A stretch of 39,770 bases of DNA. Source: Roseobacter sp. (GTDB lineage Bacteria; Pseudomonadota; Alphaproteobacteria; Rhodobacterales; Rhodobacteraceae). The translations under genes were made by a program, and so were the position numbers. Below, one piece after another: positions 17,424-24,911 of the stretch. The notes beneath the pieces were generated by a model. The model was not told the origin of the DNA. It ran no database searches and was given only the letters and a program-made list of their open reading frames with translations. The stretch lies in contig JAHBAM020000028.1 of the NCBI GenBank assembly GCA_018500125.2, positions 1 through 39,770 on the forward strand. The letters run 5' to 3'. Numbering within the stretch: position 1 is the first letter of the stretch; every line of letters begins with the position of its first letter.

Positions 17424-17451
17424 CCGGGTGCGCAGCCGTCTGCGCACCCGG
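17424..17451 (-). terminator. 12-bp-arm hairpin after flagellin gene
   Basis: CCGGGTGCGCAG at 17424-17435 and its exact reverse complement at 17440-17451 flank a 4-nt loop, starting eight bases after the flagellin stop on the transcribed minus strand. There is no U-run immediately after it, so it may be an incomplete terminator or an mRNA-stabilising 3' structure that sets the ratio of flagellin to flaF-flbT message. Confidence 0.7.
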
Positions 17452-17459
17452 TGCTCTTG

Positions 17460-18674
17460 TTAGCGGAAGAGCGAGAGCAAGGCTTGAGGCGATTGGTTGG
17501 CAATCGAAAGCGATTGCACGCCAAGCTGCTGCTGGACTTGAAGCGCTTGCAGACGCGCAGAGGCTTCTTCCATGTTGGCATCCACCATGGCACCGATCCC
17601 TGTTTTGAGAGAGTCGGTCAGGTTTGAGATAAACTCGGCTTGCGTGCTGATCCGACCCTCGGCAGAGCCAAAGGACGCGGCGGCGTCAATGGCTGTGTTG
17701 ATCAGTGTTTCAATAGAGCCCAAAGCCGCTGTGGCCCCGACCTGTGTTGAAACGTTGATCGCCGCAACCGCTCCAAGGCCACCGGCCGAGGCATTCATGA
17801 ATTGACCGCTCACGGCAAGGCTTGTGGTGCCATTGTTTGTGATTGCCAATTCGCCCGGCGTGCCGCTGTCATAGTCAACGGTCACGTTCAGTCCGGTTGC
17901 TTCGATTGCGTTTTTCAGGCCGAGCGCCACCACGTCTCTTGTTGTGGTTGAGGCGACATCTTCAGCGGTGATCGTGTAAGAGATATCGGTGTCGCCGAGG
18001 CGCATCGAAATACTGTCACCCGCCGCGAAAACTGTCGTTGCGATGGTGATCGCAGCGTCATCCGCCGCGCCGCCGGTTGCATCGAGGGCAAACCCGAAGC
18101 TGTCAAGGCTTGCCGATACGCCATTTGTGGCCGCGCCTGTCACGAAGGCCGCTTTGGCGACATAGCCGCCAGTTGAAAGGTTGTTTCCAGAGACCTGGAT
18201 GTTGCTCGAATTGACCCCTGTGCTGGACCGGTCAAGCGACGACAGGACGTTGACCGAAGCGGAGGAGCCGTCAACAAGATTGAGACCATTGAACTGAGCG
18301 GCAGAGACAACGGAAGCAATCTGCTCCTTCAGCGCCGTGACGTCTGTGTTGATTTTGGCGCGATCCACGTTGTCACCCTGGGCGGCAACGATCTTGGTTT
18401 TCATCTCGGTGAGCAAATCTGTGATTGTCTCTGCGGCATTGCGCGCAACAGCAACTGTAGATTCGCCAAGGGCAAGGTTGTCTGATATCGCCTTGAAGCC
18501 GTTGACGTCGGATTCCATGACTTTGGAGATCGCCCAGACAGCGGAGTTTTCTTTGGCAGAGCTTACACTTTTACCTGTGGAGATCTGGTTTTGAACGTCA
18601 GATAGGTTTTTGTTGATACCCTTCAAAGTCTGAAGGGCGACCATTGCACTGTTGTTTGTCAGAATACTTGACAT
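17460..18674 (-). CDS. fliC: flagellin
   Basis: A 404-residue flagellin, the filament subunit. N-terminal D0/D1 (SSILTNNSAMVALQTLKGIN, ISTGKSVSSAKENSAVWAIS) and C-terminal D1/D0 (ASARLQALQVQQQLGVQSLS, ending in SPQALLSLFR) are well conserved; the middle about 200 residues are Gly/Ala/Thr-rich and variable. I chose ATG 18674 because AAGGAAC lies upstream and the protein then starts MSSILTNN as in relatives. Its leader contains two GC stem-loops and a CtrA-type site farther up. It is followed by a strong hairpin and then flaF-flbT. Symbol fliC is used generically; such genes are also named flaA. Confidence 0.96.
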   Translation of the reverse strand: MSSILTNNSAMVALQTLKGINKNLSDVQNQISTGKSVSSAKENSAVWAISKVMESDVNGFKAISDNLALGESTVAVARNAAETITDLLTEMKTKIVAAQGDNVDRAKINTDVTALKEQIASVVSAAQFNGLNLVDGSSASVNVLSSLDRSSTGVNSSNIQVSGNNLSTGGYVAKAAFVTGAATNGVSASLDSFGFALDATGGAADDAAITIATTVFAAGDSISMRLGDTDISYTITAEDVASTTTRDVVALGLKNAIEATGLNVTVDYDSGTPGELAITNNGTTSLAVSGQFMNASAGGLGAVAAINVSTQVGATAALGSIETLINTAIDAAASFGSAEGRISTQAEFISNLTDSLKTGIGAMVDANMEEASARLQALQVQQQLGVQSLSIANQSPQALLSLFR

Positions 18675-18697
18675 CTTTTGAGTTCCTTTTGACACGA

Positions 18698-18736
18698 GGC
18701 GCTTTGCGCCCACCTAAAGTTCGCCCTCTTTGGGCG
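18698..18736 (-). promoter_or_regulatory. two stem-loops in flagellin 5' leader (candidate FlbT target)
   Basis: GGCGC/GCGCC (18698-18702 with 18706-18710, 3-nt loop) and CGCCC/GGGCG (18722-18726 with 18732-18736, 5-nt loop) would form two consecutive hairpins in the mRNA, ending 23 nt before the flagellin start codon and upstream of its ribosome-binding site. FlbT of Caulobacter acts on a structured flagellin leader; that this leader is its target here is inference from structure and from flbT being in the same gene run. Confidence 0.45.
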
Positions 18737-18828
18737 GGTTATGCCGTTCTGACCTGTGCAGCTCTGAGTTTGATGTGAAGCTGCGCCACCCGATAACCGG
18801 ATGCAAAAACATCATGTGGGTGTGCGGC

Positions 18829-18843
18829 TTAATGAAGCCTTAA
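18829..18843 (-). promoter_or_regulatory. CtrA-type binding site TTAA-N7-TTAA upstream of flagellin
   Basis: TTAA at 18829-18832 and TTAA at 18840-18843 are separated by exactly seven bases, matching the classical CtrA consensus. It lies about 155 bp upstream of the flagellin start codon, in the 208-bp gap after flgN. CtrA is known to control flagellar genes in Caulobacter and Rhodobacteraceae. No convincing sigma-28 or sigma-54 element was found beside it, so the promoter itself is not placed. Confidence 0.55.
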
Positions 18844-18882
18844 CAGCGGCTTTAGAACTCTACTGAATTTATGACAAAACAG

Positions 18883-19242
18883 TCATGCCCGCTTTTCAAG
18901 CGTGTTTTTTTGACTGCCAAGGATCGTTTTCTTTTTGCCGCTGGCATCATAACTTTCTAGGCTTTTGCGCACTTTTTGCAGGGTGGCGAGGCGGGTGGAT
19001 ACCGATTTGATCCCGCGCGTCGCACTTTCGAGCATGGCCTGATTTCGGATCGCTTTGGTTTGAAGCCCGCGCAATGTGCTGACGTCGGGAAGAGGCGAGG
19101 CGTTGAGCGCGGTGACAAGAGCCTGCTTCTGGTCGAGCAGTTTTACCAGCGTATCCAGATCACCGCTGACCAATGCTTTGTGCTCTTTTTCAAGTAGGGT
19201 GTGAATTTGGCTGATGAGGCTATTCGAATTGTGTTGGGGCAT
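18883..19242 (-). CDS. flgN: FlgN-like flagellar export chaperone
   Basis: A 119-residue, almost entirely helical protein (LISQIHTLLEKEHKALVSGDLDTL, then a RLATLQKVRKSLESYDASGKK tail) consistent with FlgN, the cytoplasmic chaperone for the junction proteins FlgK and FlgL. Sequence conservation in FlgN is low, so helical character, size and position drive the call. Two adjacent ATGs exist; the second (19242) has AAGGAG seven bases upstream and is preferred. It overlaps the end of the rod-binding protein gene by 23 bp. Confidence 0.72.
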   Translation of the reverse strand: MPQHNSNSLISQIHTLLEKEHKALVSGDLDTLVKLLDQKQALVTALNASPLPDVSTLRGLQTKAIRNQAMLESATRGIKSVSTRLATLQKVRKSLESYDASGKKKTILGSQKNTLEKRA

Positions 19243-19525
19243 CATGTTTCTCCTTTAGGGCGTTGAAAATTGACTCGGCGAGGCCTATCCCGCCGCTCTG
19301 GACAAGCGTTTTAGCGTGCGCCTCGGCAAGGAAAGAGGCGAAGTGCTCTTCGCCAGCGCCTCCGCCAAAAGCGTCTCTTGTTTTGCCCAAGCCCGCGGCT
19401 TTCAGCATTTCGGCGAGGAAGCTGGCTTCCAGATCCCGGGCCGCTTGTTGCAGCTTGGCGTGTTGCTCTGCCGGCGGGCCAGCCTGAGCGGGTATCTGCG
19501 CAGACAGGGCTTTCAAGTTTGTCAC
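19220..19525 (-). CDS. flgJ: FlgJ-type rod-binding protein (no muramidase domain)
   Basis: A 101-residue protein matching the N-terminal rod-binding domain of FlgJ (ARDLEASFLAEMLKAAGLGK, GEEHFASFLAEAHAKTLVQSGGIGLAE), which caps the growing rod. The C-terminal peptidoglycan hydrolase domain of enterobacterial FlgJ is absent, as is usual in alphaproteobacteria, where such proteins are sometimes labelled CheL. I chose a GTG start at 19525 because a textbook GGAGGT lies six bases upstream, while the ATG at 19555 has none and would read through this site. It is divergent from fliK. Confidence 0.82.
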   Translation of the reverse strand: MTNLKALSAQIPAQAGPPAEQHAKLQQAARDLEASFLAEMLKAAGLGKTRDAFGGGAGEEHFASFLAEAHAKTLVQSGGIGLAESIFNALKEKHDAPTQFE

Positions 19526-19637
19526 GGATTTACCTCCAATTCTTTGGATATTCATTGTTTTACGCCAGAAACGGTAAATATGCGGTAACCAGAAGATGAG
19601 ATAGTTGCGGTGTAGGAAGAAATCCCGAGGCCAAAAC

Positions 19638-21371
19638 ATGATGCTAAATGCTCCGTTTGCGCAGCAGCTTTTGAAACCGAATGACACAGGAGCACCGCCA
19701 CCACAGGCGGGCGATCCTGTTGCGGGGGAGACGCGCGGGCTTGCCTTCGCGGATCTTTTTGAGCGGTTTTCGGAGGCGCCTTTGCAGGCTTCATCCCAAA
19801 TGAGTGTTGGCCCGGAGCGGGGCCTCAAACCGTTACAGAAGGCAGAGCCGGATCCTGTGGCAGGCTCAAAGGAGGAGCAGGTGACAGGAGAAGCGACTGT
19901 TGATTTTGCTCAAGTGGCGGCTGAGACAGAGCCGGAAAACGAGAGTCAGCCTGAGACACGGGGTGATCTTGAGATTGCGAAGGCAAATCCGCAGCCATTG
20001 CCAAACGCAGAGCCACAGCATCGCGTGGCGAACGCGCCGGACATCCCAGCTGCTCCGGAGCGCCAGTCTGGTGGGCAGGTGGTCGAGACGAATGCTGATC
20101 CCCGTCGCGTCTCTTTGGATGCGCGTTCGGATGTGCAAAACCCCGTTATGCGCGGTGAGGCCTTTGTTCAGGCCCCGAGCGCGCGCGCGCCAGAGACGAC
20201 CACAGAGGGGGAGCGTGCGTCATATCAACTGCCATCTGATGGCTTGGAGCTTTCACGCCCGACACCTGAAGAGGCAACGCGTGGTCCAATGGAGGAGCGC
20301 GCTGACAAGGTTGATACACACGAGCCTCAAAGGGCGCGCGCGAGAGACTATGCCAGCTGGCAAATAGCCGGGCTTCAGGCTCCTGTCGCCGCTGCGCAAA
20401 TCGGGCAGACAAAAGCGCCCACTCTTGAACAGAGATATGATCAGCCCGCTCATATGCTCCGCTCTCCGGGCGAAGAGGCTGTGCGCGAAGAGGTTGTGCG
20501 CGAAGAGGTTGCGGGCGAGAGAATAAAGCCCGGATATGTCCCGGCGCTGGCCCCGCAAGGGCTTGAGGAGCGGCTCACGCGGACGGCCATGGAGCCTGTG
20601 ATTGGGCAGGCCACCGGTGAGTCTAAAGCGCCGCCTATGCCTATTGTCGAGCGCCTTGGCCGCTTTGCACCGCCTGAGGAAAAGCCTGTCAGACAGTTCG
20701 AGACGACTAGAGAATTGCAGGCGGTTCCGTCTGAAACCTCTCCGGTTGATCATCCCGAAGAGCAGCCCAAGCCATCAGATATGCGCGCGACCATTTCGGC
20801 GCCGACGCCCGGCTTTGGCACGCTGTCTCACTTTGTGCCGCCTGCGTCCGGGGCTGTTTTAACAGAAAGTGCACGCGAGCGCGATCTGCTCTCGTCCGAA
20901 GGCTTGCCGCAGGTTTCTCACGCAGAGCTTGGCCGCTCTTTGCAGCAAGCATCTGCGGTGGCTGCGCCGGTTTTGAATGCGGAGCGCGCGATCGTTATTG
21001 TCAGAGATGCGCTTGATGAGATGGTCAACACCAAGCAGCGCGAAATCGAGCTTCAGCTTCACCCGAAAGAGCTTGGGAAGCTGCGCTTTGTGATGAGCGC
21101 GGGCGAGGGGCAGATGCTCGTGCAGGTCTTTGCCGAGCGGTCCGAAACACTGGACGCGCTGCGCCGCCACGCAGACATACTCGCGCGTGAATTCTCGTTT
21201 GAGGGTTTTGACACAGCAAGTTTCAACTTCAGCCAAGATAGGTCTGATCACAGCGACATCGCGCCGTCCTCCAGAGAGGGGGAGGCCGGGCTGGAGCCAA
21301 GCAAACCTGATTTGGACGTATCAAGATATGAATGGCGCAAGCTGGATGCGCGACTGGACATCAGGATTTAG
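19638..21371 (+). CDS. fliK: flagellar hook-length control protein FliK
   Basis: A 577-residue FliK, the molecular ruler that ends hook growth and switches export to filament substrates. About the first 420 residues are low-complexity, rich in Pro, Glu, Ala, Gln and Arg, as expected of a secreted unfolded ruler. The C-terminal Flg_hook domain is clear (REIELQLHPKELGKLRFVM, then VQVFAERSETLDALRRHADIL). A 15-bp tandem repeat lies inside the linker. ATG at 19638 is preceded by GAGG; a start 11 codons upstream has none. It is followed after 11 bp by flgD, so the two are probably one operon. Confidence 0.9.
   Translation: MMLNAPFAQQLLKPNDTGAPPPQAGDPVAGETRGLAFADLFERFSEAPLQASSQMSVGPERGLKPLQKAEPDPVAGSKEEQVTGEATVDFAQVAAETEPENESQPETRGDLEIAKANPQPLPNAEPQHRVANAPDIPAAPERQSGGQVVETNADPRRVSLDARSDVQNPVMRGEAFVQAPSARAPETTTEGERASYQLPSDGLELSRPTPEEATRGPMEERADKVDTHEPQRARARDYASWQIAGLQAPVAAAQIGQTKAPTLEQRYDQPAHMLRSPGEEAVREEVVREEVAGERIKPGYVPALAPQGLEERLTRTAMEPVIGQATGESKAPPMPIVERLGRFAPPEEKPVRQFETTRELQAVPSETSPVDHPEEQPKPSDMRATISAPTPGFGTLSHFVPPASGAVLTESARERDLLSSEGLPQVSHAELGRSLQQASAVAAPVLNAERAIVIVRDALDEMVNTKQREIELQLHPKELGKLRFVMSAGEGQMLVQVFAERSETLDALRRHADILAREFSFEGFDTASFNFSQDRSDHSDIAPSSREGEAGLEPSKPDLDVSRYEWRKLDARLDIRI
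20471..20515 (+). repeat. 15-bp tandem repeat (3 copies) inside fliK
   Basis: Three consecutive 15-bp units (CGAAGAGGCTGTGCG, CGAAGAGGTTGTGCG, CGAAGAGGTTGCGGG) encode a REEVV-type pentapeptide repeat in the ruler part of FliK. In-frame gain or loss of units would change protein length without disrupting it. Confidence 0.9.
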
Positions 21372-21382
21372 AGGAGCAGATC

Positions 21383-22036
21383 ATGACAGAGATTTCACCC
21401 GTTTTCGCACAGACAGCAAACTATACGGCGAGCGCCACGACGCAACCGGCGCTGACCTCTGATTTTCAGACCTTTATCAAGATGCTGACGGCACAGGCCG
21501 AAAACCAAGACCCTCTCAATCCGATGGACTCGGCCGAATACGCATCGCAGTTGGCGAGTTTTTCATCTGTCGAGCAACAGGTGAAGACCAACGATCTGCT
21601 GGCGGGATTGGCCGCGCAAATGGGCTCGTCCAATCTTGCCCAGCTCTCCAATTGGGTCGGGATGGATGCGCGGAGCGCGGCGACCGTTCGGTTTGAGGGC
21701 GCTCCGTTGACATTGCATCCGCTTCCGGCGCGCTTGGCAGATGAGGCTTATCTTGTCGTCTCCGATGAGAGCGGACAGGAAGTGCAGCGCTTGGCTTTGC
21801 CTCTGGACGGTGCGCCTATCGAGTGGGCCGGCGTGGCTCAGAGCGGGGCGGCATTGCCAACAGGATCATACCGCTTTGAAGTGGAAAACTATGCCCAGGG
21901 CGCTCTTCTTGGGAATTCCCCTGTCGAAAGTTATCAGCGTGTTGAAGAAGCACAAATGATTGATGGTCAAATCATTCTCCTGCTTCAGGGGGGTGGGGCG
22001 ATTTCGCCTGAAGATGTGATCGGGCTGCGCAGTTAA
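21383..22036 (+). CDS. flgD: hook-capping scaffold protein FlgD
   Basis: A 217-residue FlgD, the cap under which FlgE hook subunits assemble. The conserved N-terminal block DFQTFIKMLTAQAENQDPLN followed by PMDSAEYASQLASFSSVEQ (about residues 32-70) is diagnostic, and the C-terminal half is beta-rich (FLG_D tudor-like/Ig region with PTGSYRFEVENYAQG). GAGGAG precedes ATG 21383; an in-frame start 17 codons upstream lies inside fliK and is unlikely. Its TAA and the TAA of the convergent yjbF-like gene share the palindrome TTAA at 22033-22036. Confidence 0.94.
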   Translation: MTEISPVFAQTANYTASATTQPALTSDFQTFIKMLTAQAENQDPLNPMDSAEYASQLASFSSVEQQVKTNDLLAGLAAQMGSSNLAQLSNWVGMDARSAATVRFEGAPLTLHPLPARLADEAYLVVSDESGQEVQRLALPLDGAPIEWAGVAQSGAALPTGSYRFEVENYAQGALLGNSPVESYQRVEEAQMIDGQIILLLQGGGAISPEDVIGLRS

Positions 22037-22710
22037 CGCAGTTTCTGGACTGTGATATATCCGTTTTCCGTGCCGAGCCATTGGCGCGACTGAACGATAC
22101 GCCCGCCTGATGTAACTTTATAGGTGTTTAGAAAGGTCACGCCGTCTCCCGTGCAGTCTTCGCTTACGACCGTGACTGCGGAGTGAATTTCTCCAACGGA
22201 TAAAACCTCTGTGCCATGGGTCTTGATCTGACAGCTCAACCGGATGATGACCTCATGGTTTTCACCGTCGAGATAAATATGTGTGCGGTCTGCGCGTCCG
22301 GAGTGCGCATTGCGGATCAGGGCCAGAGACGGGCTCACCTGCGCAGCCATCAAATCTGCGCCAAGACCACGGCTTGAGACAATAATGCCGTGTCGCTCGC
22401 TGAGTGTGCGCCGGTCGGTAGACGCCCACGTGCTATGGGCGCTGTTCACGGACACTTCCGTGAGCAGTGTGAAATTGCGCCGATCCTCGATGAAGGCCAG
22501 CGCGAGCGGCTTTTCTGTCGTGTCCAGCGCCACTGTGATACCTTTGGTAAGGTCGTCAGCAGACGGGGCGGCGGGCGTGACAGAGGCCCTCTTTTTCACC
22601 AATCCTTTTACGACTTCCAGCCCTTTGCCGCGGTCGGGTTGGTTGCCGCAGGCCACAAGAGCCAGTGACAGGATCAGAAACAACGCAACAGATCTTTTGT
22701 GAAAGCTCAT
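22033..22710 (-). CDS. YjbF/GfcB-family lipoprotein
   Basis: A 225-residue lipoprotein. The signal peptide with lipobox LVAC puts the acylated cysteine at residue 21. The remainder (TTEKPLALAFIEDRRNFTLLT, WASTDRRTLSERHGIIVSSRGLGADL, near-terminal RQWLGTENGYITVQ) matches the YjbF/GfcB family linked to exopolysaccharide or group-4 capsule export in E. coli. ATG 22710 forms an ATGA overlap with the stop of yjbH and has GGAGG eight bases upstream. The yjbE and yjbG partners of the E. coli operon are not next to it. Confidence 0.85.
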   Translation of the reverse strand: MSFHKRSVALFLILSLALVACGNQPDRGKGLEVVKGLVKKRASVTPAAPSADDLTKGITVALDTTEKPLALAFIEDRRNFTLLTEVSVNSAHSTWASTDRRTLSERHGIIVSSRGLGADLMAAQVSPSLALIRNAHSGRADRTHIYLDGENHEVIIRLSCQIKTHGTEVLSVGEIHSAVTVVSEDCTGDGVTFLNTYKVTSGGRIVQSRQWLGTENGYITVQKLR

Positions 22711-24812
22711 CTCCAGAACCTCCCCCATGTTTTTTGCATCTCTGCGCCGTGTGTGTCGCGCACACTGCTATACAGCCGGCCCGTCACGTTCACACGCGCC
22801 CCGCCATCCCGTGTGAGCGAGCGAATGGTGCTTTCACTCTTGCGTTTGGTCGCGTTTCCAAGTGCCCAGCTCATAGGCACCGTAATTCGAATACCCTTGT
22901 CAAAAGAGCCTTCCCCGAATTGAGCGGCCGAGAGGTCTGTTTTGGTCACATAGGCCCCCACGCGCCAGCCGTTGCCAAACTCCCGATCCAGCGTGACGGT
23001 GGCGCCATAATCGCCCGCAAGGTAGCGCCCGACATCGATCTGGGTGTGAAAGCCATTGCCAAAGTCATAATATGCCGAGAGGTGTCCTGTTGCGACGCTA
23101 TAGTCCTGCAGACCAAACCTCTGATCAAAATCGCGCTGGGCGACATAGTTTAGCTCGGCGCCAAGCGCGAGCCGACTGGAAACGGGTTTCCAGAGAAGTT
23201 CGCCCGAGAGGCCGGCATACATTTGCTCAAGATATCCGACAGTCACTCGACCATATAGGTTTTCGCCCAATCGCCCGAACTTGGCGATGGTCAGGTGCTC
23301 GATTTTTGGTCCGCTGCCCATGGCGTAAAAACGGGCATCAGAGCGGACCTTGTGAGGCGGGCTCACTGGAACAATGCCGGTTCTGTTGGGGGAAAGGCCG
23401 TCCAGATTTCCGCCGAGTTTGTATGAGAGCGCGCCCGAGGCGACCCAGCCCGGGGCAATATGGTATTGAGCGTCGGCTTTTGCCACGACGTCTGCCCGCA
23501 CAGGGCTATCCGGGTCAAAGACACTGAGCTGAACCACCGGGCCGAACCGCCAGTTCAGGCGCGGATATGTCTGGCTCAACGGCTCGTAATGATCAGACCG
23601 GCGGTCTGCCGAAAAACGGACGCGCTTCAGGATATTGGATGACGGCGAATGCTCCAGATCTTCGATGTCTGATCGCGCGACAGTGAGAGAGCCGGTTGGA
23701 ACGCCTTGATTGGATTGGGTAACACTCAGAGTTTCGACGGATGCTGGCAAGATACGTGTCATGATCCTCAGGGTGCGGCCCAAGGCTTGGCTTTGAATAT
23801 CAAAGCGTTCGTTGCGGATCAGAAGATCGGCGGACGTCTGGCTGATGCGGATCCCCTCAAGCACAATGCCTTCACGCGCGAGGGCTTTGGCGAGTTCTGT
23901 TTTGATCCGGGCTGTTTGAGTGACTTCGTCTGTCCAGCCAAGATCATGGGCTGATTTGCCTGTCCGCCTGGCAACGGGCTGTGGCGCGGTATCAGTCCCG
24001 CCAATGACGGGTGTGTTTTTCGGATCGAGCGTGAGGCTGACGTTCAATCCGAATTCGCTGCCATACATATAGGATGCACCAAGCTGGATCGTATTGTTTA
24101 GCTTATACTTTACGCCGAAATTTAAGGGTGAATTGATGGTGACGATATCGCCGTCTTCCTGCGTATAGGCGTCGGAGGAATACTCCACGGCAAAGCCCAG
24201 CTTTTTGCTGTGCTGATAGCCAAGGCCCGCAAAGCCAGCGACCGGGCCTCTAAACCATCTGTCGTAGTTCGGAATGCCACCAGCCCCGAGGATACCAGTG
24301 GGTCGTGTGCCCAGTGTCGCAAAGCTGTCGTGGCTGCCCAAACGGCCCCAGCCGAGACCGCCCGTCAGACGAAATTTTGACCCTATCGACTTTGTCGCCA
24401 CAACATATTCGCCGCCATGAAGGCCTGTTCCGAGCAGGTCTCGCAGCCCGACTGCGAGGGCGGGGCGATAGCGCCCTTCGTCCAGCAGGCGATAGTGCAC
24501 ATCAAAGCTGCGGTCATAATACGACGGGAGTGAATATCCTGTGACGGTCAGGCCTCTCAAGGCAGAGTAGCGAAACACGCCGGACAAGCGCGGTGTAAGC
24601 TGGAAAGACAGGTTTGTTTTGGTCGTGCGGCCAAAGTAGGAGAGTGTTGTCGAGAGACGCCCATCTTGGGCCACTTCGGCTGTTGGCATATCAATCAGGC
24701 CACTGGACAGGCCATACATATTCACCCACTCGGTGGTCTGTTCGTTGGCTGAAAGAGCCTGGGGCAAAAGAAACGCACCGACCACGGCCCTCAACACGGA
24801 TGCTTTAAACAT
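22707..24812 (-). CDS. YjbH/GfcD-family outer-membrane protein
   Basis: A 701-residue secreted protein with a signal peptide (hydrophobic AVVGAFLLPQALSA after a short basic start). The long body is rich in alternating hydrophobic/aromatic beta-strand patterns such as GLGYQHSKKLGFAVEYSS and GVKYKLNNTIQLGASYMYG, and ends in basic residues, consistent with the YjbH/GfcD family of predicted outer-membrane beta-barrels acting in exopolysaccharide production. ATG 24812 is chosen; a GTG three codons upstream lacks support. It is coupled to the downstream YjbF-like gene by a 4-bp overlap. The polysaccharide itself cannot be inferred, since no glycosyltransferase is nearby. Confidence 0.86.
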   Translation of the reverse strand: MFKASVLRAVVGAFLLPQALSANEQTTEWVNMYGLSSGLIDMPTAEVAQDGRLSTTLSYFGRTTKTNLSFQLTPRLSGVFRYSALRGLTVTGYSLPSYYDRSFDVHYRLLDEGRYRPALAVGLRDLLGTGLHGGEYVVATKSIGSKFRLTGGLGWGRLGSHDSFATLGTRPTGILGAGGIPNYDRWFRGPVAGFAGLGYQHSKKLGFAVEYSSDAYTQEDGDIVTINSPLNFGVKYKLNNTIQLGASYMYGSEFGLNVSLTLDPKNTPVIGGTDTAPQPVARRTGKSAHDLGWTDEVTQTARIKTELAKALAREGIVLEGIRISQTSADLLIRNERFDIQSQALGRTLRIMTRILPASVETLSVTQSNQGVPTGSLTVARSDIEDLEHSPSSNILKRVRFSADRRSDHYEPLSQTYPRLNWRFGPVVQLSVFDPDSPVRADVVAKADAQYHIAPGWVASGALSYKLGGNLDGLSPNRTGIVPVSPPHKVRSDARFYAMGSGPKIEHLTIAKFGRLGENLYGRVTVGYLEQMYAGLSGELLWKPVSSRLALGAELNYVAQRDFDQRFGLQDYSVATGHLSAYYDFGNGFHTQIDVGRYLAGDYGATVTLDREFGNGWRVGAYVTKTDLSAAQFGEGSFDKGIRITVPMSWALGNATKRKSESTIRSLTRDGGARVNVTGRLYSSVRDTHGAEMQKTWGRFWR

Positions 24813-24911
24813 ATCCTGCACTCGTCATTACTACGTCACCCTGTCTAAACCAGACGATCCACTTTGGGTAGGATAAAGGGCGATATGCCTAATAAGGCGG
24901 TATTCAAAATG

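Noticed and set aside
18721-18840. Sigma-28 (TAAA-N15-GCCGATAA) and sigma-54 (TGGCAC-N5-TTGC) promoters for flagellin.
   Set aside because: A CCGATAAC word at 18790-18797 is on the wrong strand and has no -35 partner; a TGGCGC word lacks the downstream GC element at the right distance.
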